Origin: Streptomyces sp. NK15101
GTDB lineage: Bacteria > Actinomycetota > Actinomycetes > Streptomycetales > Streptomycetaceae
Assembly (NCBI RefSeq): GCF_020400725.1
Contig: NZ_JAINVG010000088.1
Span: forward strand, 1 to 32,142
DNA length: 32,142 nucleotides
Direction: 5' to 3'
The translations under genes were made by a program, and so were the position numbers. The notes under the pieces are model-generated. The model made no database searches. It was not told the origin of the DNA and saw only the letters and a program-made list of their open reading frames with translations. The stretch's first letter is position 1. Each line of letters opens with the position of its first letter. Shown here piece after piece: positions 8,510 through 16,943 of this stretch.

Positions 8510-9504
8510 GGTGTGGCGACTCCTGCGGAAGAGGCGGGTGCGTGGTGGCCGGCCGCCTGCCAGGCGGCCAGACCGGCGCCCAGGCAGCCGGCGTGGTCCC
8601 CGAGGGCCGCCCGGACGAGAACCGGTCGGCGCTGGAAGGTGAGTCGCGCGTCCAGGCCGTCCCGTACGGGATCGAGCAGGAGCCGGCCGGCCTCGGCCAG
8701 GCCGCCGCCGAGGACGACGAGTTCGGGGGCGAGCAGAGAGGCGACCGTGGCCAGCGCCTCGGCCAGTCCCTCGGCAGCCTCGTTCCAGACGGCCCGGGCG
8801 ACGGGGTCGCCCGCCCGAAGGCGTGCGGCGACTTCCGCGGCGCCACCGGCCGGGCGTCCGCTCCGTGCGGTGCAGGCGCTCGCGACGGCGCGTGCCGACG
8901 CCACGGTCTCCAGACAGCCGACGCCTCCGCAGGGGCACGCCGTGCCTCCGCGCACCCTCACATGGCCGATCTCGCCCGCGAATCCGTCCGCGCGGACCGG
9001 CCGGCCGTCGACGCTCAGTGCCGCGGCGATGCCCGTTCCCACCGCGACGAAGAGCACGTTCCGCGCGCCCCGTGCCGCGCCGAGGGCGCACTCCGCCGCG
9101 CCGCCCGCCCGGACATCGTGCCCGAGCGTCACGGGCAGGCCCGTGCGCGTGGTGAGGACAGCGGCGAGCGGGAGGTCGCGCCAGCCGATGTTGGCCGACC
9201 ACACCGCTCTCTGCAGGCCTTCGTCCACGATGCCCGGGACCACCACGCCCGTGTGCTCGACCCGCAGTTTCCGCTCCGAGGCCAGTCGCTTCAGGTCGAG
9301 CAGGGACTCGGCGACGGCGTCCACCACGGCATCCGGTCCTTCGGCACGAGGCGTCGGGCGGCGCAGCGACGCGACCGGGCGCATGGCGGGGTCCAGCACG
9401 GCGCCCTTCAGCACGGTCCCGCCGACATCGAGAGCGAGCACACACGAGGAGGGGCCGTCCGAGGGGGAGGTGCCCGGGGTACTGACGTCCATGGCTGACC
9501 ACAT
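8506..9504 (-). CDS. ROK-family sugar kinase
   Basis: The phosphate-binding motif LALDVGGTVLKGAVLD is near residue 25. The ROK zinc site is complete: the histidine of GEIGHVRV, then CPCGGVGCLE, matching CxCGxxGCxE. FVAVGTGIAAAL and LLAPELVVLGGGLAEAG are the remaining family blocks. There is no DNA-binding N-terminal domain, so this is a kinase of about 330 residues, not a NagC/XylR repressor. It would phosphorylate an incoming hexose or N-acetylhexosamine with ATP, replacing the PTS uptake step of enterobacterial aga operons. It is the first gene of the operon. The start is uncertain: ATG at 9504 (used here) or ATG at 9492, neither with a good ribosome site. The candidate operator at 9503-9516 covers the first of these. 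Confidence 0.88.
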   Translation of the reverse strand: MWSAMDVSTPGTSPSDGPSSCVLALDVGGTVLKGAVLDPAMRPVASLRRPTPRAEGPDAVVDAVAESLLDLKRLASERKLRVEHTGVVVPGIVDEGLQRAVWSANIGWRDLPLAAVLTTRTGLPVTLGHDVRAGGAAECALGAARGARNVLFVAVGTGIAAALSVDGRPVRADGFAGEIGHVRVRGGTACPCGGVGCLETVASARAVASACTARSGRPAGGAAEVAARLRAGDPVARAVWNEAAEGLAEALATVASLLAPELVVLGGGLAEAGRLLLDPVRDGLDARLTFQRRPVLVRAALGDHAGCLGAGLAAWQAAGHHAPASSAGVATP

Positions 9505-9516
9505 TCAAGGTGATTG
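9503..9516. promoter_or_regulatory. Candidate DeoR operator, copy 1 (ATTCAA-N4-ATTG)
   Basis: ATTCAAGGTGATTG reads as an inverted half-site pair (TTCAA/TTGAT) and repeats the core of the second copy 45 bases away. It covers the start codon of the ROK kinase gene, so a bound repressor could block initiation of the operon. Assignment to the neighbouring DeoR protein is inferred from position. Confidence 0.55.
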
Positions 9517-9540
9517 ATGATGCGCGATAACTGCTTGGAG

Positions 9541-9569
9541 CGAGCGTATTCAATCACATTGGATGCTCG
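9541..9569. promoter_or_regulatory. Candidate DeoR operator, copy 2, inside a larger inverted repeat
   Basis: ATTCAATCACATTG (9548-9561) is the second ATTCAA-N4-ATTG box. It is framed by CGAGC (9541-9545) and GCTCG (9565-9569), giving an imperfect dyad of about 29 bases. On the minus strand TTGAAT here, with TTATCG 17 bases further on, could be a weak -35/-10 pair for the operon, which would place the operator over the promoter. Confidence 0.55.
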
Positions 9570-9670
9570 GAAGTGCTCGCCTGTGGGTTCGTCCGGAAGA
9601 CGGCGCATGCCAGAGGGCCTCTCTGCGCGCGGTGACCACCCGTCCACGGCGATGCTCGATGCCGGCGCGC

Positions 9671-9676
9671 TACGAT
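9671..9676 (+). promoter_or_regulatory. Possible -10 element of the DeoR gene (TACGAT)
   Basis: TACGAT fits the actinomycete TANNNT -10 pattern and lies about 110 bases before the GTG start. No good -35 box is visible at the proper distance, so this is tentative. Confidence 0.25.
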
Positions 9677-9785
9677 CAACTTCGCGCATGCTTCACCGGC
9701 CCGGCGGCTCCATGCGGGCTGTCGGGCCCTCGAAAACCGGGGCGTGCGGTTCGGACGTCTCAGGGACGGGGAAGGGGTGCGGCAC

Positions 9786-10586
9786 GTGTCCAAGCAGGAG
9801 CGGTGGAGCAAGTTGCTCGAGCTGCTGGCGGTCGAGGGCAAGCTGGACGTGGAGCAGGCCGCCGTCGCCGTCGACGTGTCGCCCGCCACCATTCGCCGTG
9901 ACCTCGACCAGCTCGCCGAGCAGCGGCTTCTCGTCCGCACCCGCGGCGGGGCGATCGCGCACGGTGTGTCGTACGAGCTCCCTATGCGCTACAAGTCCTC
10001 CCGCCGGGCTTCCGAGAAGCAGCGCATCGCCGGGGCGGTGGCGGACCTGCTGACCGTGGGAGACGTCGTCGGTCTCAACGGGGGGACCACGACCACCGAG
10101 GTGGCCCGTGCGCTGGCCCTGCGGACGGGTGGAGGCGTGGGCGAGCCGGGGGAAGGACATCCAGGCCCCGTGTACACCGTCGTGACCAACGCGCTGAACA
10201 TCGCCGGCGAGCTGGCGGTCCGTCCGCAGTTCAAGATCGTGGTGACCGGTGGTGTGGCCCGGCCGCAGACCTACGAGCTGGTGGGGCCGCTTACGGCGGG
10301 AGTGCTGAACGAGGTGGTGCTGGACGTCGCGGTCCTGGGCGTCGACGGGGTGGACCCGAAGCTGGGGGTCATGACGCACCAGGAGGACGAGGCCGGCATC
10401 AGCAGGCTCTTCGCGGAGCGCGCCCGCAGGGTCGTTCTGGCCACCGATTCCTCCAAGATGGGCAAGCGCGCCTTCGCCAGGATCTGCGGCCTCGACCGCA
10501 TCGACTCCCTCGTCACCGACTCCGGGATCGCCCCGGAGATGGCGGCCAGGCTCACCGAGGCCGGCATCGAAGTGATCACCGTCTGA
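9786..10586 (+). CDS. DeoR-family transcriptional repressor of the sugar operon
   Basis: The N-terminal winged helix is clear: LLELLAVEGKLDVEQAAVAV, VSPATIRRDLDQLAEQ (recognition helix) and LVRTRGGAI (wing). The C-terminal sugar-phosphate sensor follows with VGLNGGTTTTEVARAL, VVTNALNIAGEL, KIVVTGGVARPQTYELVGPL and VVLATDSSKMGKRAF. A Gly/Pro-rich insert of about 12 residues (near GGGVGEPGEGHPG) widens the loop after the TTTTE helix. The GTG at 9786 has AAGGGG 8 bases upstream; an ATG at 9744 is possible. It is divergent from the ROK-PfkB-SIS-aldolase operon with 281 bases between them and most likely represses it until a pathway sugar phosphate binds. The protein has 266 residues, normal for the family. 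Confidence 0.9.
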   Translation: MSKQERWSKLLELLAVEGKLDVEQAAVAVDVSPATIRRDLDQLAEQRLLVRTRGGAIAHGVSYELPMRYKSSRRASEKQRIAGAVADLLTVGDVVGLNGGTTTTEVARALALRTGGGVGEPGEGHPGPVYTVVTNALNIAGELAVRPQFKIVVTGGVARPQTYELVGPLTAGVLNEVVLDVAVLGVDGVDPKLGVMTHQEDEAGISRLFAERARRVVLATDSSKMGKRAFARICGLDRIDSLVTDSGIAPEMAARLTEAGIEVITV

Positions 10587-10599
10587 GAGCACTCACACG

Positions 10600-10644
10600 G
10601 CACGACGTCCCCGCGCGCCCTGGGATGCGCGAGGGGCGTCGTGC
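10600..10644 (+). terminator. Hairpin terminator of the DeoR gene
   Basis: GCACGACG (10600-10607) pairs with CGTCGTGC (10637-10644). The stem continues inward through CCCC/GGGG and GCGC pairs with one bulge, starting 13 bases after the stop codon. It lies between convergent genes and can act on both. Confidence 0.75.
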
Positions 10645-10822
10645 TGTTCGGCTCCGGCGATCATCGACCGTCCACCTCCCCTGTCAGGGCGGCGGACGCC
10701 CGGCGCCCAGGCGATCCAGCATCCAGCGGCCGCTCCGTCCGACGGCCGACAGGGGGCGAGCCCTTCTGCGGCGCACAGCGAACGGCGCGCCCGCGGCACC
10801 ATTGTCCGCCGGAGTCCTCCCG

Positions 10823-11440
<618 letters not shown>

Positions 11441-11594
11441 GAGCTCATCCCTTCGTCCACCACGAGGGCCCGCCCCGTGATGTGTACGGGCCGCTGTACT
11501 GAGCGGGGAAGCCGCGGCGGCGGCGATCGCCGGGGACCGGCCGGCCGGCTTCCCGGGAAGGTCGGAGTGTGATCGGTCCGTTCTGCCGTACGTC

Positions 11595-12785
11595 TCACTG
11601 GCCGTGCGGACGCCGCTGGACCTCCGCATCCGGCGCTTGGAGATGCGGGCCCCGGAAGCGGGCGAGCGTCTTCGAGAGGGTCTTCCAGGGCGAGGGGTCC
11701 TCCTTGGCCGGCGCCGGCGATGCCGTCCGGGGTGCGGCGCCGCCGGTCGCCTCGGCGAGGGCCTCGAGTGCGGACTCGGCGGCCTCCCGGTACAGGTCGC
11801 AGGATGCCGTCATGGCTTCGAGCGCCTTGGCGTACTTGGTGACCATGGCCTGCGCGTGAGCCAGTTCCTCGGCGGGGGTGAGCAGGTGCCAGCCTTGGCG
11901 CAGCCGTGTCAGGGCCTGCTCGGCGTCGGCCGGCAGCGGCTGGGGAAGTGAGGCGAACTCCTTGATCTTATCCAGGAGTTCGGTGGGTTCCGTGCCGTCC
12001 AGGAAGACGTTGCGCACCGTGAAGCGCTCCGCGTCGTAACCGGGGGCCTGCGGTGTCGGGGGCAGGATGACGGCACCGCCGCGCGGTATCCCCACACCCA
12101 GCTCGCGCTTCATCACGAAGTCGGCGATCAGCGCCTGCTCGGGCGTGGCCCGGTGTTCGACCACCCGGTGCCGCAGGCTCGGTGGCAGGAACGCCGTGAC
12201 CGGCCGGCGTCCCAGGGCGTCCGGCGTCATCGCCTCGTGCACCACGACATGGACGAACCAGCTCTGCCTGCTGCAGGCCCGCAGCAGGCGGCGCAACTCG
12301 TCGTCGTCCTTCGGCAGGTGGTTCGTCGTCCGCAGGCGCACGTCCGGCACCGTCTCGTGGTCCCACGCGACCTGGTCGCTGTCGGGCCAGAACACGGTGG
12401 CCGGTGAGCGCCAGCTCGCTTCCCACGCCCGCTCGGCCTCGGCGGCGAGGACCCAGCCGACCTCCTCGCTCTTCGTGCGGCGGGACTCGGGGTCGTACGT
12501 GGTCAGTTGCGCGCGCACCGTGATGCCGTCGGCCACGCGCCAGCGGGCCTCGAAGAGACGCCGGGCGGACGGGCCGGGGTCGGCGGACTCGTCCCGGGGG
12601 TACAGGTCGGTGGAACGCGCCGCCTCGACGGGGTCGAGGTCCAGGAAGTCGTCGATCACCCCGGCCGCCTTGAGGGCGAGCAGGTTGCGCCGGACGTCCC
12701 GCTCGGGCTCGGGCCCGAGGTGACGCCCGCGCCCGAGCCAGGCGGTGTCGGGGACGGTGGTCGATGAAGTGCTGTTCTTGGCCAT
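11595..12785 (-). CDS. Hypothetical protein, 396 residues, soluble
   Basis: The start ATG at 12785 follows GGATGG by 4 bases; the open frame runs on upstream but into the divergent gene. The protein is charged with no membrane helix. The N-terminal half includes the WLGRGRHLGPEPERDVRRNL and VIDDFLDLDPVEAARSTDLYP segments and then a beta-rich part (FEARWRVADGITVRAQLTTYD; TVPDVRLRTTNHLP). The middle has FVHVVVHEAMTPDALGRRPVT and LIADFVMKRELGVGIPRGGAV, and the C-terminal 100 residues are helical, ending in a proline/basic tail. I do not recognise the family and no catalytic motif stands out. Codon use is like that of its neighbours. It is divergent from the flavoenzyme gene at 13116. Confidence 0.75.
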   Translation of the reverse strand: MAKNSTSSTTVPDTAWLGRGRHLGPEPERDVRRNLLALKAAGVIDDFLDLDPVEAARSTDLYPRDESADPGPSARRLFEARWRVADGITVRAQLTTYDPESRRTKSEEVGWVLAAEAERAWEASWRSPATVFWPDSDQVAWDHETVPDVRLRTTNHLPKDDDELRRLLRACSRQSWFVHVVVHEAMTPDALGRRPVTAFLPPSLRHRVVEHRATPEQALIADFVMKRELGVGIPRGGAVILPPTPQAPGYDAERFTVRNVFLDGTEPTELLDKIKEFASLPQPLPADAEQALTRLRQGWHLLTPAEELAHAQAMVTKYAKALEAMTASCDLYREAAESALEALAEATGGAAPRTASPAPAKEDPSPWKTLSKTLARFRGPHLQAPDAEVQRRPHGQ

Positions 12786-13115
12786 GGAACCATCCAGTGG
12801 GCGATCAGGGCCCGACCAGTATGGTCCGCGGCCCGAGCGGGGGAAGCGGTGCCCCGTCCGCAGCCCGTGCTTGAGCCTCCCCTCGTCGCCCTCGTGGCCG
12901 GGGACGGCGCCGTTCGGGCAGGCCCCCACGCCTCGCGCGCGCCTCTGCGAGTCGAGCGGCTCGCGGCACCGAGTACCCCGCGGTTCCCCGGTCTCGTCGG
13001 CACCGACGTCACCCACGGGCGGCGACACCCCGAAGAGGGGCGAGCGAAAACCCCGGCGCGTGGGTACGGATGGGGAATCGTTCCGCTTCCGACCAGCCGA
13101 GCAGAGGAAGATCTC
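12786..13115. other. Divergent promoter region
   Basis: These 330 bases lie between the divergent starts at 12785 and 13116 and must hold both promoters. The only promoter-like string seen is GGGTAC (13062-13067), similar to -10 boxes of Streptomyces stress sigma factors, but no matching -35 box is at the right distance. AGAGGAAG (13103-13110) is the ribosome site of the + strand gene. Frames across the region do not look coding. Confidence 0.5.
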
Positions 13116-14393
13116 ATGGAACCGTCCCCCCACCACGACGAACCGGCTGACGTCATCGTCATCGGCGCAGGCCCCGCCGGCTGCAGCGTCGGCTACCACC
13201 TGGCACGGGCGGGGTACGACGTTCTGCTGCTCGAGAAGGCCGTCTTTCCCCGCGACAAGGTCTGCGGGGACGGCCTCACACCGCGTGCCGTCAGGGAACT
13301 CCTCGGCATGGGCGTCGACGTGGAGGGGGACGGCTGGGTGAGAACGCGCGGTCTGCGGGTCCACGGCTCCGGCACGACGGTGGAGATGCCCTGGCCCGTC
13401 GTCGCGTCCTGCCCCGACTACGGTCTCGTGCGGACCCGGCAGGACCTCGACCAGCTGCTCGCCCGGCAGGCCGTGGCCGCCGGGGCGCGCCTCCTGGAGG
13501 GGACCAAGGTCACCGAGCCGGTCTTCGACCCGGCCACCGGCCGGGTCGCGGGCGTCGTCGCGGAGCGGGACGGCGTCCGCCGCACCTTCCGCGCGCCGGT
13601 GTTGGTCGCCGCCGACGGCGCGTCGAGCCGGCTCGCCGTCGCCCTCGGCATCCATCAGCGCACCGACCGGCCCATGGGCGTGGCCGTACGCCGTTACTAC
13701 AGCTCACCGCACCGGAACGGGGACCACCTCGAGGCCTGGATCGACCTCGAGACCCGGGACGGTCGCGGGCGGGCCTCCATGCCGTTCGGCTACGGATGGG
13801 TCTTCCCCGTCGGTGACGGCGGCTTCAACGTCGGTCTCGGCACCTTCCACGTCGGGCGCCGGCCCGACGTCGACCACCGGCGGCTCTTCCGGCAGTGGAC
13901 CGCCCGCCTCCCCGCCGCCTGGCACTTCGACGAGGAGCACGCCACCGGCCCGCTGCGCGGCGCACCGCTTCCCGCCGGGCTCAACCGGAGTCCGCAGTAC
14001 ACCCGCGGTCTGCTCCTGACCGGCGACGCCGGCGGAATGATCAATCCGCTCAGCGGTGAGGGGATCGACTACGCGATGGAATCCGGCCGCCTGGCCGCGG
14101 AAACCGTGGCCCGTGCCCTCACCCGCCCCACGGGCCACGCCCGCGAAGAAGCCCTGCTGCGCTACCCCGAAGCCGTCCGCGAGGCCTACGGACGCTATTT
14201 CACGGTGGGACGGCTCGTCGTGCGCGCCCTGAACCACCCCCGGGTCATGCGGCTCGTCGCCACCCACAGCCTGAGGCGGCCCGTCACGCAGCGATTCATG
14301 TTCAAGCTCTGGGCCAACCTCACGGACCCGTACAGCCCCGACGCCCTCGACCGCGTCATCGCCGCCCTTCAACGCGCGGTCCCCGCCGCCTGA
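13116..14393 (+). CDS. Geranylgeranyl reductase family FAD enzyme
   Basis: This 425-residue protein has the full layout of the geranylgeranyl reductase / digeranylgeranylglycerophospholipid reductase family. It starts with the FAD motif VIVIGAGPAGCSVGYHLA at about residues 13-30, then FPRDKVCGDGLTPRAVREL, the R-x-x-L-D segment VRTRQDLDQLLARQA, VLVAADGASSRLAVALG, the family hallmark MPFGYGWVFPVGDGG (PxxYxWxFP type), and GLLLTGDAGGMINPLSGEGI, which closes the flavin site. It would reduce double bonds of an isoprenoid chain or quinone tail, for example menaquinone. The ATG has GAGGA at 8 bases. It stands alone between a divergent unknown gene and a convergent GST-like gene. A role on the product of the terpene synthase 4 kb away cannot be excluded but nothing shows it. 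Confidence 0.9.
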   Translation: MEPSPHHDEPADVIVIGAGPAGCSVGYHLARAGYDVLLLEKAVFPRDKVCGDGLTPRAVRELLGMGVDVEGDGWVRTRGLRVHGSGTTVEMPWPVVASCPDYGLVRTRQDLDQLLARQAVAAGARLLEGTKVTEPVFDPATGRVAGVVAERDGVRRTFRAPVLVAADGASSRLAVALGIHQRTDRPMGVAVRRYYSSPHRNGDHLEAWIDLETRDGRGRASMPFGYGWVFPVGDGGFNVGLGTFHVGRRPDVDHRRLFRQWTARLPAAWHFDEEHATGPLRGAPLPAGLNRSPQYTRGLLLTGDAGGMINPLSGEGIDYAMESGRLAAETVARALTRPTGHAREEALLRYPEAVREAYGRYFTVGRLVVRALNHPRVMRLVATHSLRRPVTQRFMFKLWANLTDPYSPDALDRVIAALQRAVPAA

Positions 14394-14405
14394 GTGGGTC
14401 GGGCA

Positions 14406-14431
14406 CCGCCGCCCGGGCTTCCGGGCGGCGG
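14406..14431. terminator. Bidirectional hairpin terminator
   Basis: CCGCCGCCCGG (14406-14416) and CCGGGCGGCGG (14421-14431) form a perfect 11-bp stem with loop GCTT, placed between two convergent stop codons (14393 and 14433). Confidence 0.85.
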
Positions 14432-14432
14432 G

Positions 14433-15464
14433 TCAGCCGCTGAGGAGCGGCGGCACGCGCTCGGTCGGAGGCGGCGGGGCGGGCGGGGTGCCGTCGCCGA
14501 ACGGCCGGCCGCCGAGCCCTTCCCGTCCGTGCGGCGAGAGCCAGCCGCGCGTGTCCGGGCCCCGGGGGACGATCCCGGTCGGATTGATGTCGTGATGGAC
14601 GACGTAGTAGTGCGCCTTGATCTGCGCGAAGTCGATCGTGTCACCGAACCCGGGCGTCTGGAACAAGTCCCGCGCGTAGGCCCACAGGGCCGGGAGTTCG
14701 GTCAGTTTCCGCCGGTTGCACTTGAAGTGGCCGTGATAGACGGCGTCGAAGCGCACGAGGGTCGGGAAGAGGCGGACGTCGGCCTCGGTGAGGGTGTCGC
14801 CGACCAGGTAGCGCCTGCCGCCGAGCCGCTGCTCCAGCCAGTCCAGCCGCTCCCACAGGCGTCGGTACGCCTTGTCGTACGCCTCCTGGCTGCCGGCGAA
14901 GCCGCACTGGTAGACGCCGTCGTTGACGTCCCGGTACACCTTGTCGGCCACGTCGTCGATCTCGGCGCGCCACTTCTCCGGGTAGAGGTCCGGCGCGCCG
15001 TCCCGCTGGTGGGCCGCCCACTGGCTGCCCAGGTCGAGCGTGATCCGCTCGAAGTCGTTGGTCACCACTTCGCCGGTGGGGACGTCGACGATCGCGGGCA
15101 CGGTGATGCCGCTCGGATAGCCCGGTTCGCGCCGGAAGTACGCCTCTTGCAGCCTTTCGATGCCGAGGACGGGATCCCGGCCGCCCGGATCCAGGTGGAA
15201 GGCCCAGCTGCGCTCGTCGTGCAGGGGCCCGGCGATCCCCATCGAGAGGACGTCCTCCAGGCCCATCAGCCGCCGGACGATGGCGCTGCGGTTCGCCCAG
15301 GGGCAGGCCCGGGCGATGATCAACCGGTAGCGCCCGGGCTCCACGGGATAGCCGTCGCGCCCGTCGGCCGTGATCCGGGTCGTGATGTACGTGCGGTCGC
15401 GCTCGTAGGCGCCGCCAGTCGTGATGTACGCGCGGTCGCGCTCGTAGGCGCCGTCACCGGTCAT
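14433..15464 (-). CDS. Glutathionyl-hydroquinone reductase-like GST (YqjG/ECM4 type)
   Basis: The motif LIIARACPWANRSAIVRRLM near residues 50-69 contains the CPWA active-site cysteine of the Xi-class GST/ECM4 family. It is followed by VPAIVDVPTGEVVTNDFERI (thiol-binding strand and helix) and by the C-terminal helical domain: LEQRLGGRRYLVGDTLTEAD, VRLFPTLVRFDAVYHGHFKC, YARDLFQTPGF. These enzymes reduce thiol-conjugated hydroquinones and similar adducts. Actinomycetes generally make mycothiol rather than glutathione, so the physiological thiol is an open point. The 343-residue length includes a proline-rich C-tail and a tandemly duplicated N-terminal leader (15382-15459). GGGGAGGT precedes the ATG, which overlaps the stop of a possible 50-residue ORF. 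Confidence 0.9.
   Translation of the reverse strand: MTGDGAYERDRAYITTGGAYERDRTYITTRITADGRDGYPVEPGRYRLIIARACPWANRSAIVRRLMGLEDVLSMGIAGPLHDERSWAFHLDPGGRDPVLGIERLQEAYFRREPGYPSGITVPAIVDVPTGEVVTNDFERITLDLGSQWAAHQRDGAPDLYPEKWRAEIDDVADKVYRDVNDGVYQCGFAGSQEAYDKAYRRLWERLDWLEQRLGGRRYLVGDTLTEADVRLFPTLVRFDAVYHGHFKCNRRKLTELPALWAYARDLFQTPGFGDTIDFAQIKAHYYVVHHDINPTGIVPRGPDTRGWLSPHGREGLGGRPFGDGTPPAPPPPTERVPPLLSG
15382..15459. repeat. Tandem duplication of 39 bp in the GST-like gene
   Basis: Two adjacent 39-base units (15382-15420 and 15421-15459) differ at only a few positions and encode DGAYERDRAYITT followed by GGAYERDRTYITT at the N-terminus. The duplication is in frame and extends the leader before the conserved domain. 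Confidence 0.92.
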
Positions 15465-15613
15465 CGTTCCGGACCTCCCCCGTGGTCCTCGGTCCGGGAA
15501 CCGTCGTCGGGGCCGGCGGCTCCGTCGCCCGCGGGTTCGTCGCGCACCGCGCGCACCTCCTCTCGTGCGACGGCCGCCGTACGGTCTCCATGAGGGGCTT
15601 TCCGATCGGCCAT
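15461..15613 (-). CDS. Possible small ORF, 50 residues, coupled to the GST-like gene
   Basis: An ATG at 15613 opens a 50-codon frame that ends in an ATGA overlap with the GST-like start codon. The product is highly charged (many Arg, Asp, Glu and Gly), has no hydrophobic segment and resembles nothing I know. About 70 percent of third positions are G or C, lower than in the neighbouring genes, and there is no clear ribosome site before it. It may be real and serve translational coupling, or be chance. Confidence 0.3.
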   Translation of the reverse strand: MADRKAPHGDRTAAVAREEVRAVRDEPAGDGAAGPDDGSRTEDHGGGPER

Positions 15614-15764
15614 GCACGGGCGAGTACCCGCGCCGACCCGTGCTACGCCCCCTCGATGCGCGAGACGACCTGTGGCGGACCGAGCCGGCCGCCCCGCCCC
15701 CGGCCGCGAGGGCCTCAAGTCGCTTCGGTCGGCCGGGGGCCCCGGACGCTCACCGGAGAGATCG

Positions 15765-16847
15765 TCAACGCCACGGGCGGGAGGCACCTCCCCCGACAGC
15801 GCCGACCTCGTCACCCTCGCCGGTGCCGTCGCCGTCGCCGCCGAAGGTACGGCGGTAGGCGGTGGGGGAGATGCCGAACGCGGTCCTCATGTGGACGCGC
15901 AGGGAGTTACCGGAACCGAGCCCGGCACGGTGCGCCACCAGGTCGATCGGAAGGTCGGTCGTCTCCAGGAGCTGCTTGGCGAGTTCGAGCCGCTGCGCCG
16001 TGAGCCACTGCCCGGGCGTCATGCCGACCTCGTCGCGGAACCGGCGGGTGAAGGAGCGCAGACTCATCCGGGCGTGTTCGGCGAGCCGGGCCAGCGTGAG
16101 CGGTTCCGCGAGGTGTTCGAGGGCCCAGGCGCGGGTGGCGGTGGTACTGGCCAGGGTGGGCTCGGGGACCGGGCGGTCGATGAACTGGGCCTGCCCGCCG
16201 TCTCGCCAGGGCGGCACGACGCACATGCGGGCGGCGCGGTTGGCGACCGCGGCGCCGTGGTCGCGGCGGATCATGTGCAGGCACAGGTCGACACCGGCGG
16301 CCACGCCCGCGGAGGTGAGCACGTCGCCGTCGTCGACGAACAGCACCTCCTCGTCGAGCTTGACCTCGGGGAAGGCCCGGCGGAACTCCGGGGCCAGGTT
16401 CCAGTGGGTGGTGGCCGGCCGGCCGTCGAGGAGACCGGCGGCGGCGAGCACGTACGACCCGGAGCAGATCGACACCAGTCGGGTGCCCGGCCTGATGCCG
16501 GCGATGGCGGCGCCGACCTCGGGCGGCAGCGGGCCTCCGCGGCTCAGCTCGGGCATGGCGTGCGTGGGCGGGACGATCACGGTGTCGGCCTCGGCGAGCG
16601 CCTCCGGGCCGGCCGCGGGCTGCACGGTGAAACCGGCGTCGCTGCGGACCGGGGCGCCGTCGGCCGTGCAGACGGTGACCTCGTAGAGGGGCCTGCCCTC
16701 GGCGTCCTCCACGCTTCCGAAGACCCGGGAGGGGATGCCCAGCTCGAAGGGGGGCACGCCCGGGAGGGCGAGCACGGCGATGCGGTGCGGACCCACCCGC
16801 CCTTCCGCCCGCCCGTCCCGCACAGGCGTTCCCGGGATCTCGTTCAT
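15765..16847 (-). CDS. AraC-family regulator with DJ-1/PfpI N-terminal domain (GlxA/FtrA type)
   Basis: Residues about 20-190 form a DJ-1/PfpI-like domain: RIAVLALPGVPPFELGIPSR, TVIVPPTHAM, VSICSGSYVLAAAGLLDG with the nucleophile-elbow cysteine, ATTHWNLAPEF and LTSAGVAAGVDLCLHMI. Residues about 230-340 hold two AraC helix-turn-helix units: LTLARLAEHARMSLRSFTRR and PIDLVAHRAGLGSGNSLRVH, ending in FGISPTAYRRTF. The C-tail is rich in Gly and Asp. Such proteins activate or repress nearby genes in response to small molecules; the DJ-1 part usually senses and is not an active amidase. It is divergent from the oxidoreductase gene at 16977 with 129 bases between them, so that gene is the likely target. 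AGGA lies 9 bases before the ATG. Confidence 0.9.
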   Translation of the reverse strand: MNEIPGTPVRDGRAEGRVGPHRIAVLALPGVPPFELGIPSRVFGSVEDAEGRPLYEVTVCTADGAPVRSDAGFTVQPAAGPEALAEADTVIVPPTHAMPELSRGGPLPPEVGAAIAGIRPGTRLVSICSGSYVLAAAGLLDGRPATTHWNLAPEFRRAFPEVKLDEEVLFVDDGDVLTSAGVAAGVDLCLHMIRRDHGAAVANRAARMCVVPPWRDGGQAQFIDRPVPEPTLASTTATRAWALEHLAEPLTLARLAEHARMSLRSFTRRFRDEVGMTPGQWLTAQRLELAKQLLETTDLPIDLVAHRAGLGSGNSLRVHMRTAFGISPTAYRRTFGGDGDGTGEGDEVGAVGGGASRPWR

Positions 16848-16920
16848 GGCCAGATCCTGTCACATGGTGGCTAGGAGGCCAACACTTCGACGGGGCGGAA
16901 TGTCCGATCGTGGAGCGGTC

Positions 16921-16943
16921 GCCGCCGGAAGGGATCCGGCGGC
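16921..16943. promoter_or_regulatory. Inverted repeat between divergent regulator and oxidoreductase genes
   Basis: GCCGCCGGA (16921-16929) and TCCGGCGGC (16935-16943) form a perfect 9-bp dyad with a 5-base centre, 33 bases before the oxidoreductase start. It could be the binding site of the AraC-type regulator or a leader hairpin. Confidence 0.5.

Noticed and set aside
13062..13067. GGGTAC as a stress sigma factor -10 box
   Set aside because: No matching -35 box 14-16 bases upstream; such hexamers are common by chance.
12786..13655. N-terminal extension of the hypothetical protein gene into the flavoenzyme gene
   Set aside because: It would run antisense through conserved flavoenzyme sequence; the ATG at 12785 has its own GGATGG site.
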